Of a stretch of 64,000 nucleotides of DNA, positions 24,387 to 31,319 are shown piece by piece. The stretch covers positions 1,756,001-1,820,000 of the forward strand of contig NZ_CP113865.1 of assembly GCF_026810225.1 (NCBI RefSeq). Direction: 5' to 3'. The position numbers and the translations under genes were made by a program. Position 1 is the first letter of the stretch; each line of letters starts with the position of its first letter. The DNA comes from Caldicellulosiruptor morganii (lineage in GTDB: Bacteria > Bacillota > Thermoanaerobacteria > Caldicellulosiruptorales > Caldicellulosiruptoraceae). Below the pieces are notes generated by a model. It was not told where the DNA came from and ran no database searches. It saw only the letters and a program-made list of their open reading frames with translations.

Positions 24387-24871
24387 TATAATATTCCTGC
24401 CTCTGCAAAGGAATAATAATTATTTTCTGTTATGATAATGTGGTCGTTTAGCTTTATGTCCAGCAGTTGCGCAGCTTCTTTTATTTTCTTTGTTGTGTTG
24501 ATATCATCCATTGATGGTCTTTCAGAACCGCCAGGATGGTTATGTGCAATGATTATGCTGTTGCAATTTGTCAGTAGAACTCTTTTGAAAATTTCATGTG
24601 TACTCACAAGTGCAGTATTAGTTGTGCCTCTTGCTACTTCAAATACCGCTGTTACGTTCAACTGCAGGTCAAGACATATAACAATGAAAACTTCTTCAGG
24701 TTCGCAGTGCAACAAAAGATGTTTTTTTAGAAATTCTACTGCAGAGTTAACGTTTTTTAGTTGACTGTTGTACGAGTATGATTGTTCTTTTACAAGTAGC
24801 AACTTATATTTTTGTGCAACACACCTTGGTTCAGACTTCCTTTCATCGAAAAAACTAAGCTGGTTTTTCAC
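24386..24871 (-). CDS. radC: RadC-family JAB-domain protein
   Basis: The 161-residue protein has the RadC metal motif: HEIFKRVLLTNCNSIIIAHNHPGG (HNHPGG) and DDINTTKKIKEAAQLLDIKLNDHIII. Mobile elements often carry such short RadC forms; the biochemical role is not settled. The N-terminal helix-hairpin-helix of chromosomal RadC is missing. Start is a GTG, MKNQLSF, behind GGGGGAGTAGAAC. Confidence 0.92.
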   Translation of the reverse strand: MKNQLSFFDERKSEPRCVAQKYKLLLVKEQSYSYNSQLKNVNSAVEFLKKHLLLHCEPEEVFIVICLDLQLNVTAVFEVARGTTNTALVSTHEIFKRVLLTNCNSIIIAHNHPGGSERPSMDDINTTKKIKEAAQLLDIKLNDHIIITENNYYSFAEAGIL

Positions 24872-24935
24872 GTTCTACTCCCCCTTTCGGTTTTACTCCG
24901 AAAGGAGAGGGAAGAGAAGGGATAACCTTCTCAAC
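24872..24935 (-). promoter_or_regulatory. GAGT leader of radC
   Basis: Minus-strand order: GAGAAGG-ttat-CCCTTCTC hairpin, CTCTCCTTTC, GGAGTAAAACC, GAAAGGGGGAG, TAGAAC, GTG. CTCTCCTTTC can pair with GAAAGGGGGAG and hide the ribosome site, leaving GGAGTAAAACC as the loop. Confidence 0.7.
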
Positions 24936-24941
24936 CCTTTT

Positions 24942-25910
24942 TTACTTTTTGGTCTTTCTGAGTTGATAAGTTACATTTCTCTCACCAAGTTGTTCTAAGA
25001 TATCTTCAGAAATCTTAAGTTTTTTAAGTGAGGTTAAAGTGAAGTTTGCAAATTCAATTGGGTCCTTTCCAAGACTTTTAATATATTCCCAAACTTTACG
25101 AGTATCAAAGCTAAAACTATTTACTGGAGTCAAGCGCCATACTCCTGAATCTGTTACAAGTTCTTCTCCTGTTTGTTCTAAATAGGTTTTCAAAGCTTCC
25201 CGAGCTGCGTTTAGTTTTGCTTCCAGTTCATCAATATACATAGCTATTTCAATTGCTTTCTCTCTGTTTGCAATGTCTTCGCCTAAACATAACTTTGCAT
25301 AGGGACAGCCTCTGCATGATGAGTAGTTCCTCTCAAATTCCTCTTCGTCTTCAGAAACAGAGTACAAAAACAACTTCTCATTCATAGAATCTTCAATTCT
25401 GTCCATCCAGTCAATTGTCTCATTAAGCTTGTCACTGCTCAGTGTAAACTCATCTTCTTTGTCAAACCTCAAATAGAAAAATGACAATTTTTCAGGTTTT
25501 TCTCCATTTTTCTTGAGAGCGTATGCGTAGATGTAAAGCTGTCTGACGTCTGCTTCTTTCTGCCAGCCTGTTTTCCAGTCTAACACTTTAGCTGTATTAT
25601 TTTCAAAAAGGTCAATCACAGCGGTGTATTCTGTTCCAGATGGTGAATTAAATTTGAGTTGAAGCTCAACATATTCAGGATTAACACCAGCATAACGTCT
25701 GACTTTTTGGGTAAGAAATTGTTTAACATTTTCGCCTTCCACACCAGTAGTTAAAAATTTTGCCAACTCTTCATGAATAATTTTGCCAAACTCCATTGCA
25801 GGTGTGGTATACTCCATGTTTTTGACATACTTGAAATAAAAAGCTCTTTCACACCTTTCGAAAAGCTGAAGTTTAGAATAACTACCTTTCATTACATCAA
25901 ACTCAACCAT
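24942..25910 (-). CDS. Cas4/AddB-like PD-(D/E)XK exonuclease with Fe-S cysteines
   Basis: The 322-residue protein starts SYSKLQLFERCERAFYFKYVK, has FGKIIHEELAKF and the nuclease core AKVLDWKTGW (Asp, then DxK), and a C-terminal cysteine group SSCRGCPYAKLC typical of the 4Fe-4S cluster of this family. It probably resects DNA ends for the RecT-like annealing protein of the same operon. Confidence 0.88.
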   Translation of the reverse strand: MVEFDVMKGSYSKLQLFERCERAFYFKYVKNMEYTTPAMEFGKIIHEELAKFLTTGVEGENVKQFLTQKVRRYAGVNPEYVELQLKFNSPSGTEYTAVIDLFENNTAKVLDWKTGWQKEADVRQLYIYAYALKKNGEKPEKLSFFYLRFDKEDEFTLSSDKLNETIDWMDRIEDSMNEKLFLYSVSEDEEEFERNYSSCRGCPYAKLCLGEDIANREKAIEIAMYIDELEAKLNAAREALKTYLEQTGEELVTDSGVWRLTPVNSFSFDTRKVWEYIKSLGKDPIEFANFTLTSLKKLKISEDILEQLGERNVTYQLRKTKK

Positions 25911-25980
25911 GGTTCAACTCCCCTTTCTTATGTTTGTAATACTTCAGAGGCAGGGAGAAATTCCCGCCGCAAAACTTTTA
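25911..25980 (-). promoter_or_regulatory. GAGT leader of the exonuclease gene
   Basis: Minus strand: GGCGGGA and TCCCTGCC hairpin, TGAAGTATTAC, AAGAAAGGGGAGTTGAACC, ATG. The upstream GAGT is altered to GAAGT. Confidence 0.55.
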
Positions 25981-25997
25981 TACTGGGCTGAACAATA

Positions 25998-26279
25998 CTA
26001 TTGTGAACGTTGTTTATTGAGATAGTTGCCTGAAAATTGGTTGTAGAAATATCTTGAGAGTGGTATAATAATTTTGGGGGATGTTGGGAATTTATTTAAA
26101 AGCGCAGGCGTTGAACAGGAAGTGGTAAAGTAAAACTTTACCACTTCTTTTTTTATTTGAACCCTGAAGGGTTTTATACTTACGCTAATTCTGTAATTCG
26201 CTTTAGTCAGACAGATTGCAAGTACACTTACCGCAATCACTACACTGGCCAAAACAATTTTTATTACTTCGATACTCAA
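25998..26279 (-). CDS. small hydrophobic peptide, copy 1 (type I toxin-like), extended
   Basis: From a TTG start behind AGGGGTGA: MSIEVIKIVLASVVIAVSVL, then CLTKANYRISVSI, then KPFRVQIKKEVV. One membrane helix is followed by a basic amphipathic end. The 48-residue paralogues at 26805 and 28504 stop inside the downstream hairpin; this copy lacks that stop and reads on for another 45 residues. A plus-strand promoter faces its 3' end. A GTG at 26288 is an alternative start. Confidence 0.6.
   Translation of the reverse strand: MSIEVIKIVLASVVIAVSVLAICLTKANYRISVSIKPFRVQIKKEVVKFYFTTSCSTPALLNKFPTSPKIIIPLSRYFYNQFSGNYLNKQRSQ
26076..26155 (+). ncRNA. antisense RNA opposite hydrophobic peptide copy 1
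   Basis: A promoter TTGTAG-17-TATAAT (26041-26069) and a perfect intrinsic terminator GAAGTGGTAAAGT-aaa-ACTTTACCACTTC with eight Ts (26119-26154) define a transcript of about 80 nt. It contains GATGTTGGG and GCGCAGGC, found in all three modules, and overlaps the 3' end of the peptide mRNA. Confidence 0.65.
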
Positions 26280-26339
26280 CGATGTCACCCCTTTTGTTTT
26301 GCATGTTTGTTTCTCCCCAACATCCCCATATCTAAAAAA

Positions 26340-26400
26340 GGGGTGACTTGCCTGCGCTGTTTACTCAATTTGTGGTCTTACTCCCAAGGCAGGGGGCAAG
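26340..26400 (-). promoter_or_regulatory. GAGT leader of module 1
   Basis: Minus strand: GGCAGGG-acttgc-CCCCTGCC hairpin, GGGAGTAAGACC, GAGTAAACAGCGCAGG, then AAGTCACCCC and GGGATGTTGGGGA. Here the second GAGT leads into the module repeat instead of a start codon. Confidence 0.55.
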
Positions 26401-26414
26401 TCCCTGCCATAAAG

Positions 26415-26645
26415 CTACGCTGGTACATTTTCTTTTTTCTTTTCTCTTAACACCGCTCTTAACACATCTGTCACCATGACAAAAGTGCCTTCATCAACAA
26501 ATTCCCGTACTTGTTTCAGTGCATTTTTTACCAGCTCATCGTCGACTACTCTAATCACAGCTCCGTTTTTCTTTACACTGAGTCTAATCTTGCCGTTGAC
26601 AAAGGTTATAAGTACAACTTCCCCATTGTTAACAACTCTTATCAT
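26415..26645 (-). CDS. hypothetical protein (76 aa)
   Basis: MIRVVNNGEVVLITFVNGKI and further beta-rich sequence is followed by a helical, Lys/Glu-rich end. No family recognised. It has the most regular leader of the set: GGAGTTATACC, AAGAAAGGAGAGTTAAACC, ATG (26646-26695). Confidence 0.65.
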   Translation of the reverse strand: MIRVVNNGEVVLITFVNGKIRLSVKKNGAVIRVVDDELVKNALKQVREFVDEGTFVMVTDVLRAVLREKKKENVPA

Positions 26646-26695
26646 GGTTTAACTCTCCTTTCTTATTGGTATAACTCCGAGGCATTTGCCAGAAA
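26646..26695 (-). promoter_or_regulatory. GAGT leader of the 76-residue gene
   Basis: GGAGTTATACC and GAGAGTTAAACC are separated so that GAGT repeats with a 22-nt period across the ribosome site AAGAAAGGAG; the second copy abuts the ATG. Confidence 0.7.
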
Positions 26696-26735
26696 GTTTG
26701 TTGTTGAAATACTCTGAAAGTGGTATAATAATTTC

Positions 26736-26826
26736 AGGAGATGTTGGGAAAGGTAAAATGTTTATAGAAACGCAGGGCTTTAAAGCAAGGATGGTTAGGT
26801 TTCTTTACCTAACCATTTTCTTTTTT
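26736..26826 (+). ncRNA. antisense RNA opposite hydrophobic peptide copy 2
   Basis: Promoter TTGTTG-17-TATAAT (26701-26729) and terminator ATGGTTAGGT/ACCTAACCAT (26791-26816) with a T-rich tail. The RNA holds GATGTTGGGAAAGG and AACGCAGGGC. The terminator stem also contains the peptide's stop codon. Confidence 0.65.
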
Positions 26827-26951
26827 ATCTTGAGTCTAAATGGAAGTAGTTGCAGGGATACATAGATGTTTGCTTTAGTCAAACCAAAAACCACTACACC
26901 AGCAATAGTTATAATGGTTATAGCAGCTGTTTTAAGGAGTTCCTTGCCCAA
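26805..26951 (-). CDS. small hydrophobic peptide, copy 2 (type I toxin-like)
   Basis: From a TTG behind GGGGGTGA: MGKELLKTAAITIITIAGVV, then VFGLTKANIY, then LPFRLKIKKKMVR, 48 residues with one membrane helix and a basic end. It shares LTKAN and the FRxxIKK ending with copy 1 and the length of 48 with copy 3. The cassette is framed by inverted repeats, GATGTTGGGAAAGG on one side and CCTTTCCCCAACATC on the other. Confidence 0.7.
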   Translation of the reverse strand: MGKELLKTAAITIITIAGVVVFGLTKANIYVSLQLLPFRLKIKKKMVR

Positions 26952-26999
26952 AGCTGTCACCCCCTTACTTTGAAAATTCCTTTCCCCAACATCCCCATA

Positions 27000-27070
27000 T
27001 CTAAGGGGTGACTTGCCTGCGCTGTTGACTCACTAATTGGTGTAACTCAGAGGGAGAGGGAAAACCTCCC
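27000..27070 (-). promoter_or_regulatory. GAGT leader of module 2
   Basis: Minus strand: GGGAGG-tttt-CCCTCTCCC hairpin, TGAGTTACACC, TGAGTCAACAGCGCAGGC, then the module repeat. Confidence 0.55.
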
Positions 27071-27075
27071 CCATT

Positions 27076-28116
27076 TTATACACTTGCAGTTTCTACTTTG
27101 CTGAAATCAACAAGCATGTTGTAATTATTCTCTTTTGAAACTTTAGCTTTAATAACTGCATTTTTTTCAAGCTGGGTAGTTTTTTCGTTCGCTTCGGCAT
27201 ACAAGATTTTCTTTTCTGCATCGTCTGTGTAAGCAATAATTTTGAGATAATCTTTGCCGCTTTTGGATTTGATGATATTCACTTCTCTGATATACAGTGT
27301 TTGATACTCATCGCTTTGATTATCCTGAGAGATTGATACTTGAATGGTTTGTCTTGACTCTTCTGAGGGTTTAACTTCTTCTTGAGAGATTTGAACTTCT
27401 TCTGCCTGTTCAATTTCTTCTGGCTGGACAACTACAGCAGGTTTGTTTTCAACTTCTTTGAGTTCAGGTACTACTGCTGGCTGTACCTCTGGAGTTTCAT
27501 CAAGTTCTGCTCCCATCTCCTCTGCGCCGTACAGCCCTTGCAGTTCTTCCATGAACGCTTCCCTCAAAGCTTGTTCCAAAGCTACTTTTCTAATCATTGT
27601 AGCCGGCATCTGCTGCCAGCTTCTTATTATTTGCCCGTCTTTTCTTCTTCTGATATATTCCGAGAGATTTACCGTAACTTTTAAAGGTATCTGCCAGTCC
27701 TTACGAAAAACTTCTGCCCAGCCGCCTACAAGTTTTTCATCTGGTAAAACAAGTGTGCCTTGTCTTTCTTCAACAGTTCCATCATTATGCTGTATAATGA
27801 CGCCTGCTCTCCAGCCGTTGCAAAGTCCACTCTTTTGAGCTCTACGAATGAAAACGTCCTTGCTGACAACTAAACTTGCCGGTTCGTCACCAAATTTGAT
27901 TAAATAAACATCTCTTCTAAATGGGTTTAACTTCTGGGCTTCACAAAGCTTCATGAATAGAACAACTTCTTCGTCACTTACTTTTGTAGCATCACCGCTG
28001 ACGAGATATTGTTTGACTGTGTCAAACGTGAGTCTAATTTCTTTCCCGTCTTCTGAAGTGTAAACTACGCTTTCAATAATGCTGTCTGTTTCCTTTCTTG
28101 CAACAACACTCTTCAT
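27076..28116 (-). CDS. bet: RecT/Bet-family single-strand annealing protein
   Basis: The first 200 residues match phage recombination protein Bet: SDEEVVLFMKLCEAQKLNPF, RDVYLIKFGDEPASLVVSKD, FIRRAQKSG and MPATMIRKVALEQALREAF. Residues 210-270 are an acidic Glu/Val/Pro linker, and the last 75 look like an OB-type beta domain (YLKIIAYTDDAEKKILYAE), an unusual extension. With the Cas4-like nuclease it would form a recombination pair. Confidence 0.9.
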   Translation of the reverse strand: MKSVVARKETDSIIESVVYTSEDGKEIRLTFDTVKQYLVSGDATKVSDEEVVLFMKLCEAQKLNPFRRDVYLIKFGDEPASLVVSKDVFIRRAQKSGLCNGWRAGVIIQHNDGTVEERQGTLVLPDEKLVGGWAEVFRKDWQIPLKVTVNLSEYIRRRKDGQIIRSWQQMPATMIRKVALEQALREAFMEELQGLYGAEEMGAELDETPEVQPAVVPELKEVENKPAVVVQPEEIEQAEEVQISQEEVKPSEESRQTIQVSISQDNQSDEYQTLYIREVNIIKSKSGKDYLKIIAYTDDAEKKILYAEANEKTTQLEKNAVIKAKVSKENNYNMLVDFSKVETASV

Positions 28117-28188
28117 CGTTAGACTCCCCCTTTTTTATATTGGTTTTACTCACAGGCAGGGGAAAGAGAGAAAACCCTGCCAAAAAGC
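28117..28188 (-). promoter_or_regulatory. GAGT leader of the RecT/Bet gene
   Basis: Minus strand: GGCAGGG...CCCCTGCC hairpin, TGAGTAAAACC, AAAAAAGGGGGAGTCTAACG, ATG. The 3' arm of the hairpin (CCCCTGCC side with TTTCCCC) could instead pair with the ribosome site. Confidence 0.65.
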
Positions 28189-28190
28189 TA

Positions 28191-28382
28191 CTACTGGGCT
28201 GGAGAGTGTTGTTCCTGAGTGTTGTCTATGTCCTCATCCTTTGTTGTGGTGATTTCAATCGAAAAGCTTTTAAACTGCCATTTGATGTTACGCTTAAACA
28301 CTGCACAGAAAACTACAAGCAAGCTGAAGCCCAGTAGCAAAATAGCAAAAAGGTTGTTTAGGATAAATAACACGATTGACAT
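28191..28382 (-). CDS. small membrane protein (63 aa)
   Basis: MSIVLFILNNLFAILLLGFS and LLVVFCAVFK form one long membrane helix, followed by a charged, acidic tail ending QEQHSPAQ. AAGGTGAT precedes the ATG. It is in the operon between module 3 and the RecT gene; no family recognised. It is distinct from the three related peptides. Confidence 0.6.
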   Translation of the reverse strand: MSIVLFILNNLFAILLLGFSLLVVFCAVFKRNIKWQFKSFSIEITTTKDEDIDNTQEQHSPAQ

Positions 28383-28447
28383 TTAAATCACCTTCTTTCA
28401 AAATATTTGTTGTATCTAAAACTAATAAAATGTGGTATAATATTAAA

Positions 28448-28526
28448 GGTAGGGTGTGTTGGGGAGTTTATCGTAACGCAGGTCAATGGGTGAGAGGTGG
28501 TATCTATGATACTACCTCTTTTTTTA
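28448..28526 (+). ncRNA. antisense RNA opposite hydrophobic peptide copy 3
   Basis: A -10 TGTGGTATAAT (TATAAT 28436-28441) and terminator AGAGGTGGTA/TACTACCTCT (28493-28519) with seven further Ts bound a transcript of about 80 nt. It holds GGGTGTGTTGGGGAG and AACGCAGG. Confidence 0.6.
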
Positions 28527-28650
28527 TGTCTACTTGCAATTTTCCAATTTTGATGCTTACAGTGTAGCTTGCTTTGGTTAGTCCTATAATAAGTTCACCA
28601 ATAATTATTGCAGCAGCTATTACCACAATTTTTAAGTTCTCTGCACCCAC
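28504..28650 (-). CDS. small hydrophobic peptide, copy 3 (type I toxin-like)
   Basis: From a GTG behind GGGGGTGATATCA: MGAENLKIVVIAAAIIIGEL, then IIGLTKASYTV, then KLQVDIKKEVVS, 48 residues. It has the same membrane helix, LTKAS and IKKEVV ending as copy 1. Its flanking repeats read GGGTGTGTTGGGGAG and CTCCCCAACACACCC, differing from copies 1 and 2 in the same way on both sides. Confidence 0.7.
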   Translation of the reverse strand: MGAENLKIVVIAAAIIIGELIIGLTKASYTVSIKIGKLQVDIKKEVVS

Positions 28651-28699
28651 TGATATCACCCCCTTTCTTTTCCGTCGTTCTCCCCAACACACCCATGTT

Positions 28700-28780
28700 T
28701 AAAAAGGGGGTGACTTGCCTGCGTTGTTGACTCGCTTCTGAAGAGTATTACTCCAAAAGCAAGGGCAACAGCCCTTGCAT
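28700..28780 (-). promoter_or_regulatory. GAGT leader of module 3
   Basis: Minus strand: GCAAGGG-ctgtt-GCCCTTGC hairpin, TGGAGTAATACTC, GCGAGTCAACAACGCAGGC, then the module repeat. The hairpin overlaps the end of the 91-residue gene. Confidence 0.55.
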
Positions 28781-29055
28781 CAATATTCCCACACAAATAA
28801 GACTGTAGTATATGAGCGGTCAGGTTCGGTAATGATGTATATGTCACCTGCCTCTGTGCGATATTTGGAGATGACTCTTTCTCCTCTTTCTACTGCCCAG
28901 TCGTTGATTTTCTTATCTTCCTCTGGCATATCTCCCCAATCGCCCTCTTGATGTCTGCCAAGGAACCAGAGAATTTCATGCTCAGGAACTTTGTTTGCAA
29001 CCTCTCTTGTCAAAAATACCTGACCGAGTCTAAGTTTGATTGTTGAACTTCTCAT
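28780..29055 (-). CDS. conserved mobile-element protein (91 aa)
   Basis: From ATG 29055 (MRSSTIKLRLGQVFLTREVA) the protein continues VPEHEILWFLGRHQEGDWGD, EDKKINDWAVERGERVISKY and ITEPDRSYTTVLFVWEY. This pattern (LGQV, FLxRHxxGDWG, ITExDRSxTT) is known from small plasmid- and ICE-encoded proteins of unknown function. It supports the block being a conjugative-type element. Confidence 0.8.
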   Translation of the reverse strand: MRSSTIKLRLGQVFLTREVANKVPEHEILWFLGRHQEGDWGDMPEEDKKINDWAVERGERVISKYRTEAGDIYIITEPDRSYTTVLFVWEY

Positions 29056-29110
29056 GTTTGACTCCCTCCTGTTTGGTATAACTCCAGAAGGTGGAGAGGA
29101 GAACCCCACC
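29056..29110 (-). promoter_or_regulatory. GAGT leader of the 91-residue gene
   Basis: Minus strand: GGTGG...CCACC hairpin, TGGAGTTATACC, AACAGGAGGGAGTCAAAC, ATG. Confidence 0.65.
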
Positions 29111-29111
29111 G

Positions 29112-29333
29112 TTATTTTCCGCCGAGAGCTTTCCATACCTCGATAGAGGTCGGCAGTCGTTGCCCAAGTCTGAAATACTGGCTTGTACTGAGCAACAGAC
29201 TACGGTTTGACTCATCTTTGACTCTGAAAATGTACTTGACAACTATACAGTTTGTATCAGCAAACTCAATAATTTTGTGGGACTCCATTAATTGGTAGTT
29301 TCTAAGCAACAAACTCCCGATTAACCTTTTCAA
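29112..29333 (-). CDS. hypothetical protein (73 aa)
   Basis: A TTG start (MKRLIGSLLLRNYQLMESHK) follows AAAGGAGTGAGTTTAAC. The protein is mixed alpha/beta and unrecognised. It is the first gene of the 29.3-to-22.3-kb minus-strand operon, next to the structured leader at 29401. Confidence 0.55.
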   Translation of the reverse strand: MKRLIGSLLLRNYQLMESHKIIEFADTNCIVVKYIFRVKDESNRSLLLSTSQYFRLGQRLPTSIEVWKALGGK

Positions 29334-29375
29334 GTTAAACTCACTCCTTTTTTGGTGGGACTCCGAGAAAGGGCT
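29334..29375 (-). promoter_or_regulatory. GAGT leader of the 73-residue gene
   Basis: Minus strand: CGGAGTCCCACC, AAAAAAGGAGTGAGTTTAAC, TTG. Confidence 0.6.
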
Positions 29376-29400
29376 GTTGAGAAGCTTTCGAAAAATAAGA

Positions 29401-29497
29401 AAGCCACAGAGATAATTTGCAAGCTAAACTGCAAACTCTCTGTGGCTTTACTCTCTGATAGGGTAGGACTCTGAAATATGTTCTTGATTATATTATA
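29401..29497 (-). promoter_or_regulatory. promoter and large leader hairpin of the recombination operon
   Basis: A minus-strand -10 TATAAT (29492-29497, in GGGTATAATATAATCAAG) is followed by CAGAGTCCTACC, GAGAGTAAAGCC and a two-level hairpin: outer AAGCCACAGAGA/TCTCTGTGGCTT (29401-29448), inner TTGCA/TGCAA, then TTTCTTATTTTT. The same plan, including GAGTAAAGCCAC, is found at 53948-54139. It may be a terminator-attenuator. Confidence 0.65.
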
Positions 29498-29539
29498 CCC
29501 AATTTTTTGACTTCTGCAAACACTTTTTCTATGAAAATA

Positions 29540-30031
29540 TTATACAACTTCTTCACCATTTTTCAAGTAGAACTTTACGATTTTCGATTTAAGCTTTATC
29601 TTGTCTTTTTGCTGTTTGTCCTGTAGAACACAGATTACACTTTCTGGCGGGTTCATGTTAATTAGCTCTGACACAAGTTCCTCTTCGCCAGGGAATATCA
29701 CTGTAACATATGCAAGTTTGCCTTTTGTTGTCTTAACAAGAGAAACAAAAGGAAAGTCTGCCGGGTAATAAAGTGTTACCCTGTCTTGTAGAAAATCCAC
29801 CATAAAGTCAAGAAAAGTAAGTCTTCTTCTTTCGACATCAGGTTTTAGTCTTCTGAATGGAACATAGTATACACCATCCCTTTCCTCAACTCTTAAGCCC
29901 TTTATTAACCTTTTAAGCTTTTGTTCTGGATATGGATGTACAAGCTCTGAAAGATGTCTCAATGTAGCAGCTCCCCAATCATACACAAATTTTTCAACCT
30001 CTCTGTCAGCTTTGTGTTTATAAACAGGCAT
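29540..30031 (-). CDS. hypothetical protein of mobile elements (163 aa)
   Basis: From ATG 30031 (MPVYKHKADREVEKFVYDWG) behind AAAGGAG. The first 55 residues look like a winged-helix (ATLRHLSELVHPYPEQKLKRLIKGLRVEERDGVYYV); the rest is beta-rich (VTLYYPADFPFVSLVKT). I recall similar proteins in conjugative elements of Firmicutes but cannot name the function. It is transcribed from its own leader, divergent from TcmP. Confidence 0.65.
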   Translation of the reverse strand: MPVYKHKADREVEKFVYDWGAATLRHLSELVHPYPEQKLKRLIKGLRVEERDGVYYVPFRRLKPDVERRRLTFLDFMVDFLQDRVTLYYPADFPFVSLVKTTKGKLAYVTVIFPGEEELVSELINMNPPESVICVLQDKQQKDKIKLKSKIVKFYLKNGEEVV

Positions 30032-30130
30032 TGTATCAGCTCCTTTCACAGTATAAATTAGATTTTAATAATCCTTAAAGTTTGATATAATTTTACCAAA
30101 AAATAAAAAGTGAAGGAGGTAAAAGTAACA

Positions 30131-31285
30131 ATGGATAATGAATTTTATAATAAACAAACAGATTTGTCGAAAATAAAAATTAAACTTGTTACTGACTATT
30201 TTTTAGCATGGCTGAATATTATTTCTTACCACTGGAATGGTAAAATTTTTTACATTGATTTGTTCTGTGGACCAGGTTGTTATGAAGATGGTAATATTTC
30301 TACACCTCTTATCATTTTAGAAAAGACCTTAAGGAATCAAAATTTGTTGGATAAGGTAAAAAACAAATTAGTTTTTTGGTTCAACGATAAAAACAAAGAT
30401 TTTGTAGAGAAGCTTTACAAAAACATTGAAGAAAAGTATGAAAATATCCAAAAAGAATTTAAAAACTTTAATAGTCCATTTCAAATTTATATTACAAACT
30501 ATGAAATGCCCAACAAAGAAATTGAAGATATTATAAAACAAATAGATGGACCTATCTTTGCCTTTCTGGATCCTTGGGGCTACAGTGGAATTTCGAAAAA
30601 TCTTGTGGATATAATTGTTGATAAAAAGATGTCAGAATGTATTTTCTTCTTTAATTACAACCGTATTCAAGCTGCTATCTTTAATAATAAGGTAGTTGAA
30701 ACTGTTTCAGAAATATTTGGAGAAGAAAATTTGGACAATTTAAGAAAAAGGCTGCAAAATTCAAATATATATAGTCATGATAAAGAAATGATAATTTTAG
30801 ATGAGTTTGTAAAGTATTTTTCAAATAATTATACCCGTTATGTAGTCCCATTTTGTTTTAAAAAAGAAAATAATCAGACAAGTCATTATATTGTTTTTGT
30901 AACAAAACATCCGCTGGGACAAAAGATTATGAAAAGCATTATGGCTCAAGAAAGTAATAATAATACAACTGGAGGATATTTTACCTATATACCATCAAGT
31001 CCCCAGCTTTCATTTTTAACCTACGATACATTTGACAGCGAAAAAGATAATATCAAAGAGAGATTATATAAAAAATACAAAGGAATGGAGTTAAAATTTG
31101 AGGAGTTGTATGCTCAAGAAGGTTACTTTACGCCGTATACGGTCAAGCAATACTTTCAAATTATCAATGAACTAACAAAGGAAGGAAAAGTTAGAGTTAC
31201 TTATCCCCCGACTAAGACAGGTAAAGAGAGAAAACATTCATATGAAAACCTCTATAGATACGGAATAGTAAGATTTGAGGAGTAG
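30131..31285 (+). CDS. tcmP: three-Cys-motif partner protein TcmP
   Basis: From ATG 30131 behind GAAGGAGG, 384 residues. Hallmarks are SKIKLKLVTDYFLAWL-type opening (here TDLSKIKIKLVTDYFLAW), YIDLFCGPGCYEDG, FAFLDPWGYSG and FFFNYNRIQAA, resembling a Rossmann methyltransferase-like fold with DPWG in place of DPPY. TcmP proteins are known as neighbours of radical-SAM-like proteins with a three-cysteine motif, function unknown; exactly such a gene is convergent here, 34 bp away. Confidence 0.85.
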   Translation: MDNEFYNKQTDLSKIKIKLVTDYFLAWLNIISYHWNGKIFYIDLFCGPGCYEDGNISTPLIILEKTLRNQNLLDKVKNKLVFWFNDKNKDFVEKLYKNIEEKYENIQKEFKNFNSPFQIYITNYEMPNKEIEDIIKQIDGPIFAFLDPWGYSGISKNLVDIIVDKKMSECIFFFNYNRIQAAIFNNKVVETVSEIFGEENLDNLRKRLQNSNIYSHDKEMIILDEFVKYFSNNYTRYVVPFCFKKENNQTSHYIVFVTKHPLGQKIMKSIMAQESNNNTTGGYFTYIPSSPQLSFLTYDTFDSEKDNIKERLYKKYKGMELKFEELYAQEGYFTPYTVKQYFQIINELTKEGKVRVTYPPTKTGKERKHSYENLYRYGIVRFEE

Positions 31286-31319
31286 GGAAAGTATGACCCT
31301 TCTCCTCTTACATTTGTAA

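Noticed and set aside
25998-28692. The three peptide cassettes as mini-transposons with terminal inverted repeats
   Set aside because: No target-site duplication could be seen and the promoter-terminator layout fits RNA regulation better, though it is not excluded.
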